From positions 434,001 to 498,000 of the forward strand of contig NZ_FPEI01000003.1 in assembly GCF_900117415.1 (NCBI RefSeq): a stretch of 64,000 nucleotides of DNA, given 5' to 3'. Origin of the DNA: Hyphomicrobium sp. CS1BSMeth3 (GTDB lineage Bacteria; Pseudomonadota; Alphaproteobacteria; Rhizobiales; Hyphomicrobiaceae). Below the pieces are notes generated by a model, which ran no database searches, had not been told where the DNA came from, and saw only the letters and a program-made list of their open reading frames with translations. The position numbers and the translations under genes are program-made. Shown here piece after piece: positions 45,116-54,353 of this stretch (positions are counted from its first letter, which is position 1; the number at the start of each line of letters is the position of its first letter).

Positions 45116-45970
45116 ATGACGTCGATCGAAAATCCCGCCAGCGAGTCGTCCTGGCTCAAGCGTGTCGTCGAAGCCGGCTGGTTCCAGAACTTCATCATCC
45201 TCGTCATCGTGATCAACGCGATCGGCCTCGGCCTCGAGACCATCCCGATGGTCCAGGAGCGGATCGGCCCATTCCTCGCGATCATCGACAATGTGGCCCT
45301 GGTGATCTTCGTCCTGGAGATCTCGGCGAAGCTGATCGCCTACCGGCTCAGCTACTTCCGGGATCCCTGGAACGTCTTCGATTTCACGATCGTCGGCATC
45401 GCCCTGCTGCCCATGGGCGGCGGGCTCTCGGTCATGCGCGCGCTGCGCATTCTGCGCGCGATGCGCATCATCTCGGTCGTGCCGGCCATGCGGCGCGTGG
45501 TGGAGGGACTGCTGCGCGCCATTCCCTCGCTCGGTGCCGTCATGGCGCTCCTGGCGATCCTCTTCTACATCGCCGCCGTGATGGCGACGAAACTCTTCGG
45601 CAGCGACTTCGACGAGCTGTTCGGGAACCTCGGGCGCTCACTCTTCACGCTCTTCCAGATCATGACGCTCGAGAACTGGGCCGATGGTGCCGTGCGCCCG
45701 ATCATGAAGGTGTACCCCTATGCGTGGCTCTTCTTCATTCCCTTCATCCTGATGGTGACCTTCGCGGTGCTCAATCTGTTCATCGCGATCATTGTCAACG
45801 CTATGGAGGAGGCCGCGAAGGAGGACACGGAGATGCTGCACAAGGATGCCGTGACACTCCATGCCGACGCCCGGCAGCAAACGCATCAGCACGACATGCT
45901 CGTGCAGGAGATCCGCTCGCTCAGGGCGGAAATCTCGTCACTGAAGAGCATGGTAAAGCCCGGCGGATAG
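45116..45970 (+). CDS. Voltage-gated cation channel, BacNav (NaChBac/NavAb) family
   Basis: A 284-residue, six-helix channel subunit that should assemble as a tetramer. S1-S3 include FIILVIVINAIGLGLET and PWNVFDFTIVGIALL. S4 is VMRALRILRAMRII, with Arg at 108, 111, 114 and 117. The pore and filter are FQIMTLENWAD, filter TLENWAD at 184-190, then S6 and a charged C-terminal coiled coil (about 233-278). NavAb has TLESWSM and its engineered calcium-selective form TLDDWSD. This protein keeps Glu at 186 but has Asp at 190, so partial calcium preference is possible. The ATG at 45116 is used; GTG two codons before is possible. Confidence 0.93.
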   Translation: MTSIENPASESSWLKRVVEAGWFQNFIILVIVINAIGLGLETIPMVQERIGPFLAIIDNVALVIFVLEISAKLIAYRLSYFRDPWNVFDFTIVGIALLPMGGGLSVMRALRILRAMRIISVVPAMRRVVEGLLRAIPSLGAVMALLAILFYIAAVMATKLFGSDFDELFGNLGRSLFTLFQIMTLENWADGAVRPIMKVYPYAWLFFIPFILMVTFAVLNLFIAIIVNAMEEAAKEDTEMLHKDAVTLHADARQQTHQHDMLVQEIRSLRAEISSLKSMVKPGG

Positions 45971-46049
45971 CGCCTGCCGGGCGCCCTTGCCATCGCGCGG
46001 CAAGGGCTTAGAGTACGCGCATTGCGATCCCGAGGAGCGAGCCTGAGCA

Positions 46050-47231
46050 ATGCAGATCCCCGAGAAGATCAAGGCCTATCACAAAGACCTCACCGCCTGG
46101 CGGCGCGATCTGCACGCCCATCCCGAGCTCGGCTTCGACGAGCACCGCACGAGCGATTTCGTCGCCAAGAAGCTCGGCGAGTTCGGCGTCACGGTGCATC
46201 GGAATGTGGGCAAGACGGGCGTTGTCGGCGTCCTGCAGACGGGCAACGGGCCGACGATCGGCCTTCGCTGCGATATGGATGCGCTGCCGATCGACGAGAT
46301 CGCGGACGTTCCCTACAAATCCACGAAACCCGGCGTGATGCACGCCTGTGGTCACGACGGCCACACGACCATGCTGCTCGGCGCCGCGCGCTACCTCGCC
46401 GAGACGAAAAACTTCGACGGCACGGTCTACTTCATTTTCCAGCCGGCCGAGGAGGGCATCGGCGGCGCGCTCGCCATGCTCGAGGACAAGCTGTTCGACC
46501 GCTTTCCCTGCGACAGTGTCTTCGGAATGCACAACACGCCAGGGCTCGAAGTCGGCAAGTTCGCGATCCGCCCCGGCGCGATGATGGCGGGCGGCGCCTT
46601 CTTCGACATCGACATCACCGGGCGCGGCTCGCACGGCGCGCGGCCTGAGGAGTCCGTCGATCCGGTGCTGGTCGCGAGCCACATCGTCACGTCCCTGCAG
46701 GCGATCGTCTCGCGCAATGTCACGCCGACCGCGACCGCCGTCGTGAGCTGCACGGCCATCCATTCCGGCGACGCCTACAACGTCATTCCGCAGACCGCGA
46801 CCATCCGCGGCACGGTACGCACGTTCTCCAACGAGATCATGGCGCAGGTCGAGAAGGCCATGAAGCGCACGGCCGCCAATACGGCTGCAGCCTTCGGCGC
46901 GACTGCGGAAGTGAACTTCGACGTGAAGTTCGCGCCGCTCGTCAATGACGAGAAGGAAACCGCCTTCGTGGCCGATCGCGCGGTGGAGCTGGTCGGTGCC
47001 GCCGACGTCGAGCGCAATCGCGGGCTCATCATGGCATCCGAGGACTTCTCCTTCATGCTCGAGAAGTGCAAGGGCGCCTACATCAATATCGGCAATGGCG
47101 GGCTCGGCACACCGACGAGCGTGCCCGTGCACAATCCTGCCTACCAGTTCAATGACGAGATCCTGCCGCTCGGCTCGGCGCTCTATGCGCGCCTCGTCGA
47201 AGCCAAGCTCGGCCGCCTCGGCGCCGGCTGA
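46050..47231 (+). CDS. M20 family amidohydrolase (hippurate hydrolase/aminoacylase-like)
   Basis: Cytoplasmic di-metal peptidase-fold enzyme of 393 residues. The N-terminal RDLHAHPELGFDEHRT, metal segments RCDMDALPI and HACGHDGHT (98-106), the catalytic QPAEEGIGGA and the late ASEDFSFMLE histidine-region equivalent follow the M20D subfamily. These enzymes hydrolyse N-acyl amino acids or related amides. The BKACE gene follows 39 bp later, so the two may form a degradative unit. Confidence 0.92.
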   Translation: MQIPEKIKAYHKDLTAWRRDLHAHPELGFDEHRTSDFVAKKLGEFGVTVHRNVGKTGVVGVLQTGNGPTIGLRCDMDALPIDEIADVPYKSTKPGVMHACGHDGHTTMLLGAARYLAETKNFDGTVYFIFQPAEEGIGGALAMLEDKLFDRFPCDSVFGMHNTPGLEVGKFAIRPGAMMAGGAFFDIDITGRGSHGARPEESVDPVLVASHIVTSLQAIVSRNVTPTATAVVSCTAIHSGDAYNVIPQTATIRGTVRTFSNEIMAQVEKAMKRTAANTAAAFGATAEVNFDVKFAPLVNDEKETAFVADRAVELVGAADVERNRGLIMASEDFSFMLEKCKGAYINIGNGGLGTPTSVPVHNPAYQFNDEILPLGSALYARLVEAKLGRLGAG

Positions 47232-47270
47232 GACGTCAATATTTCAAGAAACGAGATCGGAAACGCTCCC

Positions 47271-48206
47271 ATGGCCAAGGCATCCCGCAAAGTCATCATC
47301 ACCTGTGCCGTCACCGGCTCCATTCACACGCCCTCCATGTCGCCGCACCTACCCATCACGGCGGAGGAGATCGCGGACGCGGCGATCGGCGCGGCAGAGG
47401 CCGGCGCCGCCGTCGTGCATCTGCACGCGCGCGATCCGAAGGACGGCCGGCCCGACCAGTCGACCGAGGCGTTCGCGCCGTTCCTGAAGGTGATCAAGCA
47501 GCGCTCGAACTGCGTGGTGAACATCACCACCGGCGGCGCCATGACCATGACCATCGAGGAGCGCGTGCGCCCGGCCGCAACCTTCAAGCCCGAGGTCGCC
47601 TCGCTCAACATGGGGACGATGAACTTCGGCCTGTACCCGATGCTCGAGCGTCAGAAAGAGTTCAAGTACGACTGGGAGAAGCCCTATCTCGAAGGTTCGC
47701 GCGCCGGCTTCTTCAAGAACACGTTCGCCGATATCGAGTACATCCTGACGACCTGCGCGGCGAACGGCTCGCGCTTCGAGGTCGAGTGCTACGACATCGG
47801 CCATCTGTACACGCTGCGCCACTTCGCCGACCGCGGCATCATCAAGCCGCCATTCTTCATCCAGTCGGTCTTCGGCATCCTCGGCGGCATCGGCCCGCAC
47901 TACGAGGACGTGGTCATGATGAAGCGGACGGCCGACCGCCTTTTCGGTGACCAGTACCGCTGGAGTGTGCTCGGTGCCGGCCGCAATCAGCTCCCCACTG
48001 CCGCCATGGCCGCGGCCATGGGCGGCAACGTGCGCGTCGGTATGGAGGACAGCCTCTGGATCGGCCCCGGCAAGCTCGCCAAGTCCAATGCCGAGCAGGT
48101 CACGAAGGTGCGCCAGATCATCGAAGGGCTCGGCCTCGAGATCGCGTCGGCCGACGAAGCCCGCGAGATCCTGAGCCTCAAGGGCGGCGACAAGGTCGAT
48201 TTCTGA
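47271..48206 (+). CDS. BKACE family (3-keto-5-aminohexanoate cleavage enzyme-like)
   Basis: TIM-barrel zinc enzyme of 311 residues (DUF849). The family signature AAVVHLHARDPKDGRPDQS includes the two zinc-binding histidines at 50 and 52, followed by NITTGGAMTMTIEERVRPA, CYDIGHLYTLRHF and GGNVRVGMEDSLWIGPG, which contributes the Glu ligand. BKACE enzymes condense a beta-keto acid with acetyl-CoA and release acetoacetate and a CoA ester. The lack of other lysine fermentation genes makes a different beta-keto substrate likely. Confidence 0.92.
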   Translation: MAKASRKVIITCAVTGSIHTPSMSPHLPITAEEIADAAIGAAEAGAAVVHLHARDPKDGRPDQSTEAFAPFLKVIKQRSNCVVNITTGGAMTMTIEERVRPAATFKPEVASLNMGTMNFGLYPMLERQKEFKYDWEKPYLEGSRAGFFKNTFADIEYILTTCAANGSRFEVECYDIGHLYTLRHFADRGIIKPPFFIQSVFGILGGIGPHYEDVVMMKRTADRLFGDQYRWSVLGAGRNQLPTAAMAAAMGGNVRVGMEDSLWIGPGKLAKSNAEQVTKVRQIIEGLGLEIASADEAREILSLKGGDKVDF

Positions 48207-48243
48207 GCCCCGACAAGCTCCTAACCGTTCTCAACGACATGAC

Positions 48244-48272
48244 GCGCCGGCCGCATTGATGGCGGTCGGCGC
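48244..48272 (+). terminator. Hairpin terminator after the BKACE gene
   Basis: GCGCCGGCCGC at 48244-48254 pairs with GCGGTCGGCGC at 48262-48272 with one mismatch, followed by TTCTGCT. It separates the M20-BKACE pair from purB. Confidence 0.6.
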
Positions 48273-48316
48273 TTCTGCTAAGTCTGCGCCGTAACAGACA
48301 AATCCAGAGGCCGCCG

Positions 48317-49624
48317 ATGATCCCGCGCTACTCCCGCCCCGAGATGAGGGCGATCTGGGAGCCCGAGACCCGCTTTCGAATCTGGTTCGAGATCGAGGCG
48401 CACGCGGCTACCGCCATGGCCGAGCTCGGCATCGTGCCCAGGGAGGCCGCCAAGGTCATCTGGGACAAGGGCAGCAAGGCCAAGTTCGACGTCGCCCGCA
48501 TCGACGAGATCGAGGCGGTCACGAAGCACGACGTTATCGCCTTCCTCACGCACCTCGCCGAGCACGTCGGACCGGATGCGCGCTTCGTCCACCAGGGCAT
48601 GACCTCGTCGGACGTGCTGGACACCTGCCTCAATGTGCAGCTCGTGCGGGCGAGCGACATCCTGCTCGCTGACATGGACCGCGTTCTGGCGGCGCTCAAG
48701 AAGCGCGCCCTGGAGCACAAGAGCACGATCACCATCGGCCGCAGCCACGGCATTCATGCCGAACCGACGACCTTCGGGGTGAAACTCGCCATTGCCTATG
48801 CCGAGTTCGCGCGCGGGCGTGAACGCCTCGTCGCGGCGCGCAAGGAGATCGCGACCTGCGCGCTCTCGGGCGCCGTCGGCACGTTCGCCAACATCGATCC
48901 TTCGATCGAGGCGTACGTCGCGAAGTCCATGGGCCTGACGCCCGAGCCCGTCTCGACGCAGGTCATCCCGCGCGACCGCCACGCCATGTACTTCGCGACG
49001 CTCGCGGTGATCGCATCCTCCATCGAGCGGCTGGCGACCGAGATCCGCCATCTCCAGCGCACGGAGGTGCTCGAGGCCGAGGAATACTTCTCGCCGGGGC
49101 AGAAGGGCTCCTCGGCCATGCCGCACAAGCGCAATCCTGTGCTGACCGAGAACCTGACGGGCCTCGCCCGCATGGTGCGCTCGTTCGCGACCCCGGCACT
49201 CGAGAACGTGGCGCTCTGGCACGAGCGCGACATCTCGCACTCCTCCGTCGAGCGCTTCATCGGCCCCGATGCGACCATCACACTCGACTTCGCGCTGAAC
49301 CGCCTCGCCGGCGTCGTCGAGAAGCTCGTCGTCTACCCCGAGAACATGCGCAAGAACCTCGACAAGCTCGGCGGCCTGCACAATTCGCAGCGCGTGCTGC
49401 TGGCGCTCACGCAGGCCGGTGCCTCGCGCGAGGATGCCTATGCGCTCGTCCAGCGCAATGCCATGAAGACCTGGGAAACGGGCGCCGATTTCCTCGCGAG
49501 CCTCAAGGCCGACAAGGACGTCACGGCGCTTCTCAAGGCTGCCGACCTCGAAGCCATGTTCGATGACGCCTACCACCTCAAGCACGTCGACACGATCTTC
49601 AAGCGCGTGTTCGGCGCGGCATAG
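48317..49624 (+). CDS. purB: Adenylosuccinate lyase
   Basis: Cytoplasmic lyase with two steps in purine synthesis (SAICAR and adenylosuccinate cleavage). The 435 residues contain FVHQGMTSSDVLDTC, GRSHGIHAEPTTFG with the catalytic His, and the fumarase-superfamily signature GSSAMPHKRNP. Length and N-terminus MIPRYSRPEMRAIWE are standard for the bacterial short form. It is followed after 12 bp by an SDR gene. Confidence 0.97.
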   Translation: MIPRYSRPEMRAIWEPETRFRIWFEIEAHAATAMAELGIVPREAAKVIWDKGSKAKFDVARIDEIEAVTKHDVIAFLTHLAEHVGPDARFVHQGMTSSDVLDTCLNVQLVRASDILLADMDRVLAALKKRALEHKSTITIGRSHGIHAEPTTFGVKLAIAYAEFARGRERLVAARKEIATCALSGAVGTFANIDPSIEAYVAKSMGLTPEPVSTQVIPRDRHAMYFATLAVIASSIERLATEIRHLQRTEVLEAEEYFSPGQKGSSAMPHKRNPVLTENLTGLARMVRSFATPALENVALWHERDISHSSVERFIGPDATITLDFALNRLAGVVEKLVVYPENMRKNLDKLGGLHNSQRVLLALTQAGASREDAYALVQRNAMKTWETGADFLASLKADKDVTALLKAADLEAMFDDAYHLKHVDTIFKRVFGAA

Positions 49625-49636
49625 GGAGCGGGCACA

Positions 49637-50698
49637 GTGCAGCATGTGGCTGTCATTGCCGGCGCTACGGGCGCCGCCGCGAAGCGCCTCGTCGAAGTTC
49701 TGCTCGCCGATCCGGCCTGGGAAGTCGTCGGCCTCTGCCGCCGCCCGCCCGCTCTGAAGCGCGAGCGCCTGACCTACATCGCCTGCGATCTCACCGATGC
49801 CGCGAGCACGCGCCTCGCCCTGGCGCGCACACCGCAGGCGACGCACCTCTTCTACACCGCCCGCGCGCAATTCTCGGACGCGAGCGTCGGCGTCGAGGAC
49901 GTGGCCGGCAATCGCGCCATGTTGCAGAACCTGCTCGACGGGGCCGAAGCTGCCTGCCCGGGCCTCCAGCACGTGCATCTCGTGGAAGGCACCAAGTGGT
50001 ACGGCATGCACCTCGGCGCCATGCGCCTGCCCGCCCATGAGGATGACCCGCGGCACATGCCGCCGAACTTCTACTACGATCAGCAGGACCTGCTGAGCGG
50101 GCGCGCCGAAGGCAAGCGCTGGACGTGGTCTGCGTCGCGGCCCGGTTTCCTCTATGACTTCGCCCCCGAGCGGCCGCGCAATCTCGTCCCGCTTATTGGC
50201 GCCTGGGCGGGCATCTGCGCCGAACTTGGCCTGCCGCTCGATTTTCCCGGCAAGCCCGCCTGCTACGACGCGCTCATGGAGGCGACGGACGCGACACAGC
50301 TCGCCCGCGGCATGAAATGGATGGCAACCGCGTCCGCAGCCCGCAACGAGCCTTTCAATGTGACGGATGGCGCCCTATTCCGCTGGTCGCGGCTCTGGCC
50401 GAAAATCGCGCGGCTCTATGGCCTCGAATGCGGCAGTCCGCGCCCGTTGAACCTCGGTCGGTGGATGGCCGACAAGGGCCCGCTCTGGGAAACGATCGTC
50501 AAACACCACAACCTCGTCGCGCAGCCCATGGAGGCGGTGGTCACCTGGAACTTCGGGGATTTTCTCTGGGGTCTCGAGCATGATGTCGTCTCGAGCATGA
50601 CGAAGAGCCGGCTCGCCGGCTTCCACGATACGATCGACACGGAAGCTCGCATCCTGGCCCATCTGCAGCGCTATCGCGAGGCGCGCCTGCTGCCCTGA
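49637..50698 (+). CDS. Atypical SDR, PRISE-like enone reductase family
   Basis: The 353-residue protein starts with GTG and a Rossmann motif VIAGATGAAAKRL with the RR pair (CRRPP) that suits NADPH. The PRISE (progesterone 5-beta-reductase/iridoid synthase) pattern is seen in VEGTKWYGMH, containing the catalytic Lys, and NFYYDQQDLL, containing the catalytic Tyr, followed by WSASRPGFLYDF. Bacterial members reduce activated enones; the physiological substrate is unknown. It is 12 bp after purB. Confidence 0.8.
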   Translation: MQHVAVIAGATGAAAKRLVEVLLADPAWEVVGLCRRPPALKRERLTYIACDLTDAASTRLALARTPQATHLFYTARAQFSDASVGVEDVAGNRAMLQNLLDGAEAACPGLQHVHLVEGTKWYGMHLGAMRLPAHEDDPRHMPPNFYYDQQDLLSGRAEGKRWTWSASRPGFLYDFAPERPRNLVPLIGAWAGICAELGLPLDFPGKPACYDALMEATDATQLARGMKWMATASAARNEPFNVTDGALFRWSRLWPKIARLYGLECGSPRPLNLGRWMADKGPLWETIVKHHNLVAQPMEAVVTWNFGDFLWGLEHDVVSSMTKSRLAGFHDTIDTEARILAHLQRYREARLLP

Positions 50699-50738
50699 TC
50701 TACCCCCGGTTGCTGCGGCACTTTCGCGGCGGATTTGG

Positions 50739-50766
50739 TTGCAAACGAGGGCGGGAACACTATAGT
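50739..50766 (+). promoter_or_regulatory. Candidate promoter of the yajC-secDF operon
   Basis: TTGCAA at 50739-50744, a 16-bp spacer and TATAGT at 50761-50766 resemble a housekeeping promoter. It lies about 100 bp before yajC in the only sizeable gap of this region. Confidence 0.5.
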
Positions 50767-50867
50767 CCGGCCCGAAATCACGGCGGACGGTCGATGGAAG
50801 CGGGCGCGACCGACGGAAGCCTATCCTCGCCCCCGTTCAGCCATCACGACCCCTGGGAATAGCGCGC

Positions 50868-51191
50868 ATGTCCACTTCTCTGGTCTACGCTCAAGCCGGC
50901 GGCAGCGACTTCATGATTCAGTTGCTGCCGATCCTGCTGATGTTCGTCATCTTCTACTTCCTGCTCCTGCGCCCGCAGCAGCAGCGTGTGAAGCAGCACC
51001 GGGATATGGTCGCGAACATCCGTCGCGGGGACGTGGTAGTGACGGGCGGCGGCATCATTGGCAAGGTAACGCGCGTGAAAGAGGGCGAGGCCGAGATCGA
51101 GGTCGAGATCGCCGAGAACACCCGCGTCCGCCTCATGCGCGGCACGGTCGCCGAGGTGCGGGTCAAGGGCGAGGTCGCCAAAGCGGGCTGA
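50868..51191 (+). CDS. yajC: Sec translocon accessory subunit YajC
   Basis: A 107-residue membrane protein with one helix (LLPILLMFVIFYFLLLRPQQQRVKQH) followed by a small cytoplasmic domain with RGDVVVTGGGIIGKV, the usual YajC pattern. It associates with SecDF and SecYEG. It is the first gene of the yajC-secD-secF string and is 52 bp before secD. Confidence 0.95.
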   Translation: MSTSLVYAQAGGSDFMIQLLPILLMFVIFYFLLLRPQQQRVKQHRDMVANIRRGDVVVTGGGIIGKVTRVKEGEAEIEVEIAENTRVRLMRGTVAEVRVKGEVAKAG

Positions 51192-51243
51192 CATGCTCCC
51201 CGCGACGGCCCGCCGCGCCTTCAATTAGAGGTCCGGGAACGAG

Positions 51244-52869
51244 ATGCTGCATTTTTCGCGCCTCAAGATGATCGCGGTTCTGCTCACCTGTCTTGTGAGC
51301 ATCCTGTTCGCCTTGCCTAACCTGTTCACCAAGGAGCAGCTCGCATCCTGGCCGCGGTTCCTGCCGACGAAGCAGATGCCGCTTGGCCTCGACCTGCAGG
51401 GCGGCGCACATCTGCTGCTCGCCATGGATACCGAGGAGCTGAGGCGCGAGTGGCTGCAGACGCTCCGCGATGATGCCCGCCGTACGCTCCGCGATGCCAA
51501 GATCTTCCCGACCGGCGTCGGCATCGTGAACAATCAGGTACAGGTACGCCTCGCCAAGCCCGAGGAAGCGGACGCGGCCGTGCGCGAGCTGCGCAAGCTC
51601 ATCCAGCCGCTCGGCAGCGCCGTGCTCGGCACCAGCGGCGAGGATCTCGCGATCACGAAGGGCGAAGGCGGCACCATTCTTCTGGCGCCAACCCCGCCGG
51701 GCCTGCAGCAGCGCGTCGTCCACGCCGCCGGCGCAGCCATCGAGACTGTCAACCGGCGCATCAATGCCTTGGGCACGTCGGAATCGACTGTGGTTCGCCA
51801 GGGCGCCGACCGCATTCTCGTTCAGTACCCCGGCCTCACGGATACGAAGGTTCTGAAGGATCTGCTCGGCCAGACCGCCAAGCTGTCCTTTCACGAAGTG
51901 CACCCGACAATGACCGCCGAAGAGGCGCGGCAGGGGCGCATTCCGCCTGGGTACCGCATCTATCCCGGCAGCGAGCGCGGCGACGAGCAGGGCGCCGCGT
52001 ACCTCCTGCGCGAGACCCCGGTCGTCCCGGGTGAGAACCTCGTCGATGCCCAGCCCGCGTTCGACCAGCGCACGAACGAGCCGATCATCTCCTTCCGCTT
52101 CGACCAGGCGGGGGCGCGCCGGTTCGCCCGCTTCACGCAGGACAATGTGGGCCGGCCATTCGCGATCGTGCTCGACGACAAGGTGCTTTCGGCACCCGTG
52201 ATCCGCGAGCCCATTCTCGGCGGCTCCGGCCAGATTTCCGGGAGCTTCACAGTCGAAAGCGCCAATACGCTGGCCGTTCAGCTCAGGTCGGGCGCGTTGC
52301 CCGTCAAGCTGACCATCGCTGAAGAGCGCACCGTCGGCCCATCGCTCGGCGCAGATTCGATCGCTGCCGGCAAAATGGCGTCGATCGTCGGCGGCCTGAC
52401 CACCATTCTCTTGGTGACCTTCGCCTACGGCACCTTCGGCATATTCGCCGCCCTGGCCCTGGTCGTGAACGGCATCATGGTCGTCGCGCTGATGTCCGCC
52501 GTGGGCACGACATTGACCTTGCCGGGTATCGCCGGCCTGGTGCTCACCGTCGGCATGGCCGTCGACGCCAACGTGATCATCTACGAGCGCATCCGCGAGG
52601 AAATACGCGCCGGCAAATCCGCGGTGAGCGCGATAGATTCGGGCTTCACCCGGGCGAGTACGACCATTCTCGACAGCCAGCTCACGACATTCGCTGCGGC
52701 GATCATCATGTTCTGGCTGGGTTCGGGACCGATCCGAGGGTTTGCCGTGACGCTTACGATCGGCATCTTCACGTCCATCTTCACGGCGATCACGGTGACG
52801 CGCCTTCTGGCCGCGCTGTGGCTGCGCAGCGAGCGCGCCAAGTCCGGCCGCATCGAAGTCCCGATCTAG
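51244..52869 (+). CDS. secD: Protein translocase subunit SecD
   Basis: RND-type membrane protein of 541 residues that uses the proton motive force to complete protein export. It has an N-terminal helix, the motif LGLDLQGGAHLLLAMD, a large periplasmic region (about 40-370) and five C-terminal helices with VGMAVDANVIIYERIREE, whose Asp is in the conserved helix of SecD. Length is normal for alphaproteobacteria. Confidence 0.97.
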   Translation: MLHFSRLKMIAVLLTCLVSILFALPNLFTKEQLASWPRFLPTKQMPLGLDLQGGAHLLLAMDTEELRREWLQTLRDDARRTLRDAKIFPTGVGIVNNQVQVRLAKPEEADAAVRELRKLIQPLGSAVLGTSGEDLAITKGEGGTILLAPTPPGLQQRVVHAAGAAIETVNRRINALGTSESTVVRQGADRILVQYPGLTDTKVLKDLLGQTAKLSFHEVHPTMTAEEARQGRIPPGYRIYPGSERGDEQGAAYLLRETPVVPGENLVDAQPAFDQRTNEPIISFRFDQAGARRFARFTQDNVGRPFAIVLDDKVLSAPVIREPILGGSGQISGSFTVESANTLAVQLRSGALPVKLTIAEERTVGPSLGADSIAAGKMASIVGGLTTILLVTFAYGTFGIFAALALVVNGIMVVALMSAVGTTLTLPGIAGLVLTVGMAVDANVIIYERIREEIRAGKSAVSAIDSGFTRASTTILDSQLTTFAAAIIMFWLGSGPIRGFAVTLTIGIFTSIFTAITVTRLLAALWLRSERAKSGRIEVPI

Positions 52870-52902
52870 TCGCGCGCCGTCGATCGCTCGAAAGGCTCTG
52901 CC

Positions 52903-53865
52903 ATGATGCGCCTGATACCGAAATTCAAAGGCTTCGACTTCTTTCCGCACAATACGCGGATCGATTTCATGCGCCATTGGCAGGCCTGCTTCTGGACCTC
53001 CGTGGCGACCATGGTCGCCTGCGTGATCCTCCTCTTCACGATGGGCCTCAATTACGGCGTGGACTTCAAGGGCGGCACCATGCTCGAGGTGCAGACGAAG
53101 TCCGGCGCCCCGGCGAATATCCAGTCCATGCGCAATCAGCTCAGCGGCCTCGGCGTCGGTGATGTCCAGATCCAGGCATTCGGCGCATCGAATGACGTGC
53201 TGATCCGCCTGGAGCAGCAGCCGGGCGGCGAGGAAGAGCAGCAGGCCGCCATGAAAAAGGTGCTCGGCGCCCTTGGCGACGACTACGTGCAGCGCCGCGT
53301 CGAGGTCGTGGGCCCCGCTGTCTCAGCCGAGCTTCGTCGGACGGGCTTTATCGCCGTGGTGTGCGCCATTCTCGCGATCATCGCGTATGTGTGGTTCCGA
53401 TTCGAATGGCAGTTCGCCGTGGGGACCATCATCGCACTCGTGCACGACGTGCTCGTCGTCGTCGGCATATTCTCGCTGTTCCAGCTCGAGTTCGATCTGG
53501 GCATTGTGGCCGCGCTGCTCACCATTCTCGGCTACTCGGTCAACGACACGGTCGTGATCTCGGACCGCATTCGCGAGAACTTGCGCCGGTACAAGCGCAT
53601 GGAGCTTCGCGAGCTTCTCAATCTGTCCATCAACGAAACGCTCTCGCGCACGATTTTGACAGGCTTCACGACGATCGTCGTCTTGATGTCGCTGTTCATT
53701 TTCGGCGGCTCGGTGCTGCGGTACTTCACGCTCGCCATGCTCATGGGCGTCCTGATCGGCACCTACTCGTCGATCTACATCGCCGCGCCGATCCTCGAGA
53801 TCTTCGGCATCAAGAGTGAGACCGTCACCGGGTCGGAGAAAGCTGCTGCAAGCGCGCGCAGCTAG
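52903..53865 (+). CDS. secF: Protein translocase subunit SecF
   Basis: The 320-residue partner of SecD. It has the motif NYGVDFKGGTMLEVQTK after the first helix, a periplasmic domain, and the helical region with ILGYSVNDTVVISDRIREN, the SecF signature, followed by NETLSRTILTGFTTIVVL. It lies 33 bp after secD and is translated in the same operon. Confidence 0.97.
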   Translation: MMRLIPKFKGFDFFPHNTRIDFMRHWQACFWTSVATMVACVILLFTMGLNYGVDFKGGTMLEVQTKSGAPANIQSMRNQLSGLGVGDVQIQAFGASNDVLIRLEQQPGGEEEQQAAMKKVLGALGDDYVQRRVEVVGPAVSAELRRTGFIAVVCAILAIIAYVWFRFEWQFAVGTIIALVHDVLVVVGIFSLFQLEFDLGIVAALLTILGYSVNDTVVISDRIRENLRRYKRMELRELLNLSINETLSRTILTGFTTIVVLMSLFIFGGSVLRYFTLAMLMGVLIGTYSSIYIAAPILEIFGIKSETVTGSEKAAASARS

Positions 53866-53889
53866 CCTCCGCCGGCCCAAGCGGCAGGA

Positions 53890-54276
53890 GTGCGGCTCAT
53901 GCAGACCGCGCCACCCCGATATCCTGGCCGGGCGCCGATCGAGGCCTACGGCAACGGCGGATTTCGCTTTGCCGGCATGAGCCATCGCGGCTCCCTCCTC
54001 TGTCTCGGCGAAGCAATCCTCGGCTGGACGCCGACGAGTGCGGAAGGTCTCACGCTCGACGATTTCGCGCTGCTGCTCGCAGAGCCGGCAGGCATCGAGT
54101 TGCTGCTGCTCGGCACGGGGCGCGAATTTCTGATGCCGTCAGTGGCCCTGCGTGCGGGATTGCGCGAGGCCGGCATCCGCATCGAGCCCATGGATACGGG
54201 CGCGGCCTGCCGGACGTATAATGTCCTGCTCGCAGAAGGCCGGCCGGTCGGGGCCGCTCTGATCGCCGTCGAATGA
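53890..54276 (+). CDS. Mth938/NDUFAF3-type domain protein
   Basis: The 128-residue protein has the Mth938 (DUF498) fold pattern: IEAYGNGGFRFAGMSHRGSLLCLG, IELLLLGTGREFLMPS and IEPMDTGAACRTYNVLLAEGR. The family includes human NDUFAF3, a complex I assembly factor. It lies 24 bp after secF. Together with the NDUFAF6-like gene two positions later it suggests that respiratory complex assembly is linked to the Sec cluster. Confidence 0.88.
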   Translation: MRLMQTAPPRYPGRAPIEAYGNGGFRFAGMSHRGSLLCLGEAILGWTPTSAEGLTLDDFALLLAEPAGIELLLLGTGREFLMPSVALRAGLREAGIRIEPMDTGAACRTYNVLLAEGRPVGAALIAVE

Positions 54277-54353
54277 GGCCGCCTCTCCCGCCCACGCTTC
54301 CGTACTGCCCTTGAATCGTGTTCTATCTGGCTGCTGACTGCCAGGAGCTGCTC

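Noticed and set aside
51163-52977. Long minus-strand frame opposite secD
   Set aside because: Antisense to a strongly conserved secD; composition is Arg/His/Glu-rich without motifs.
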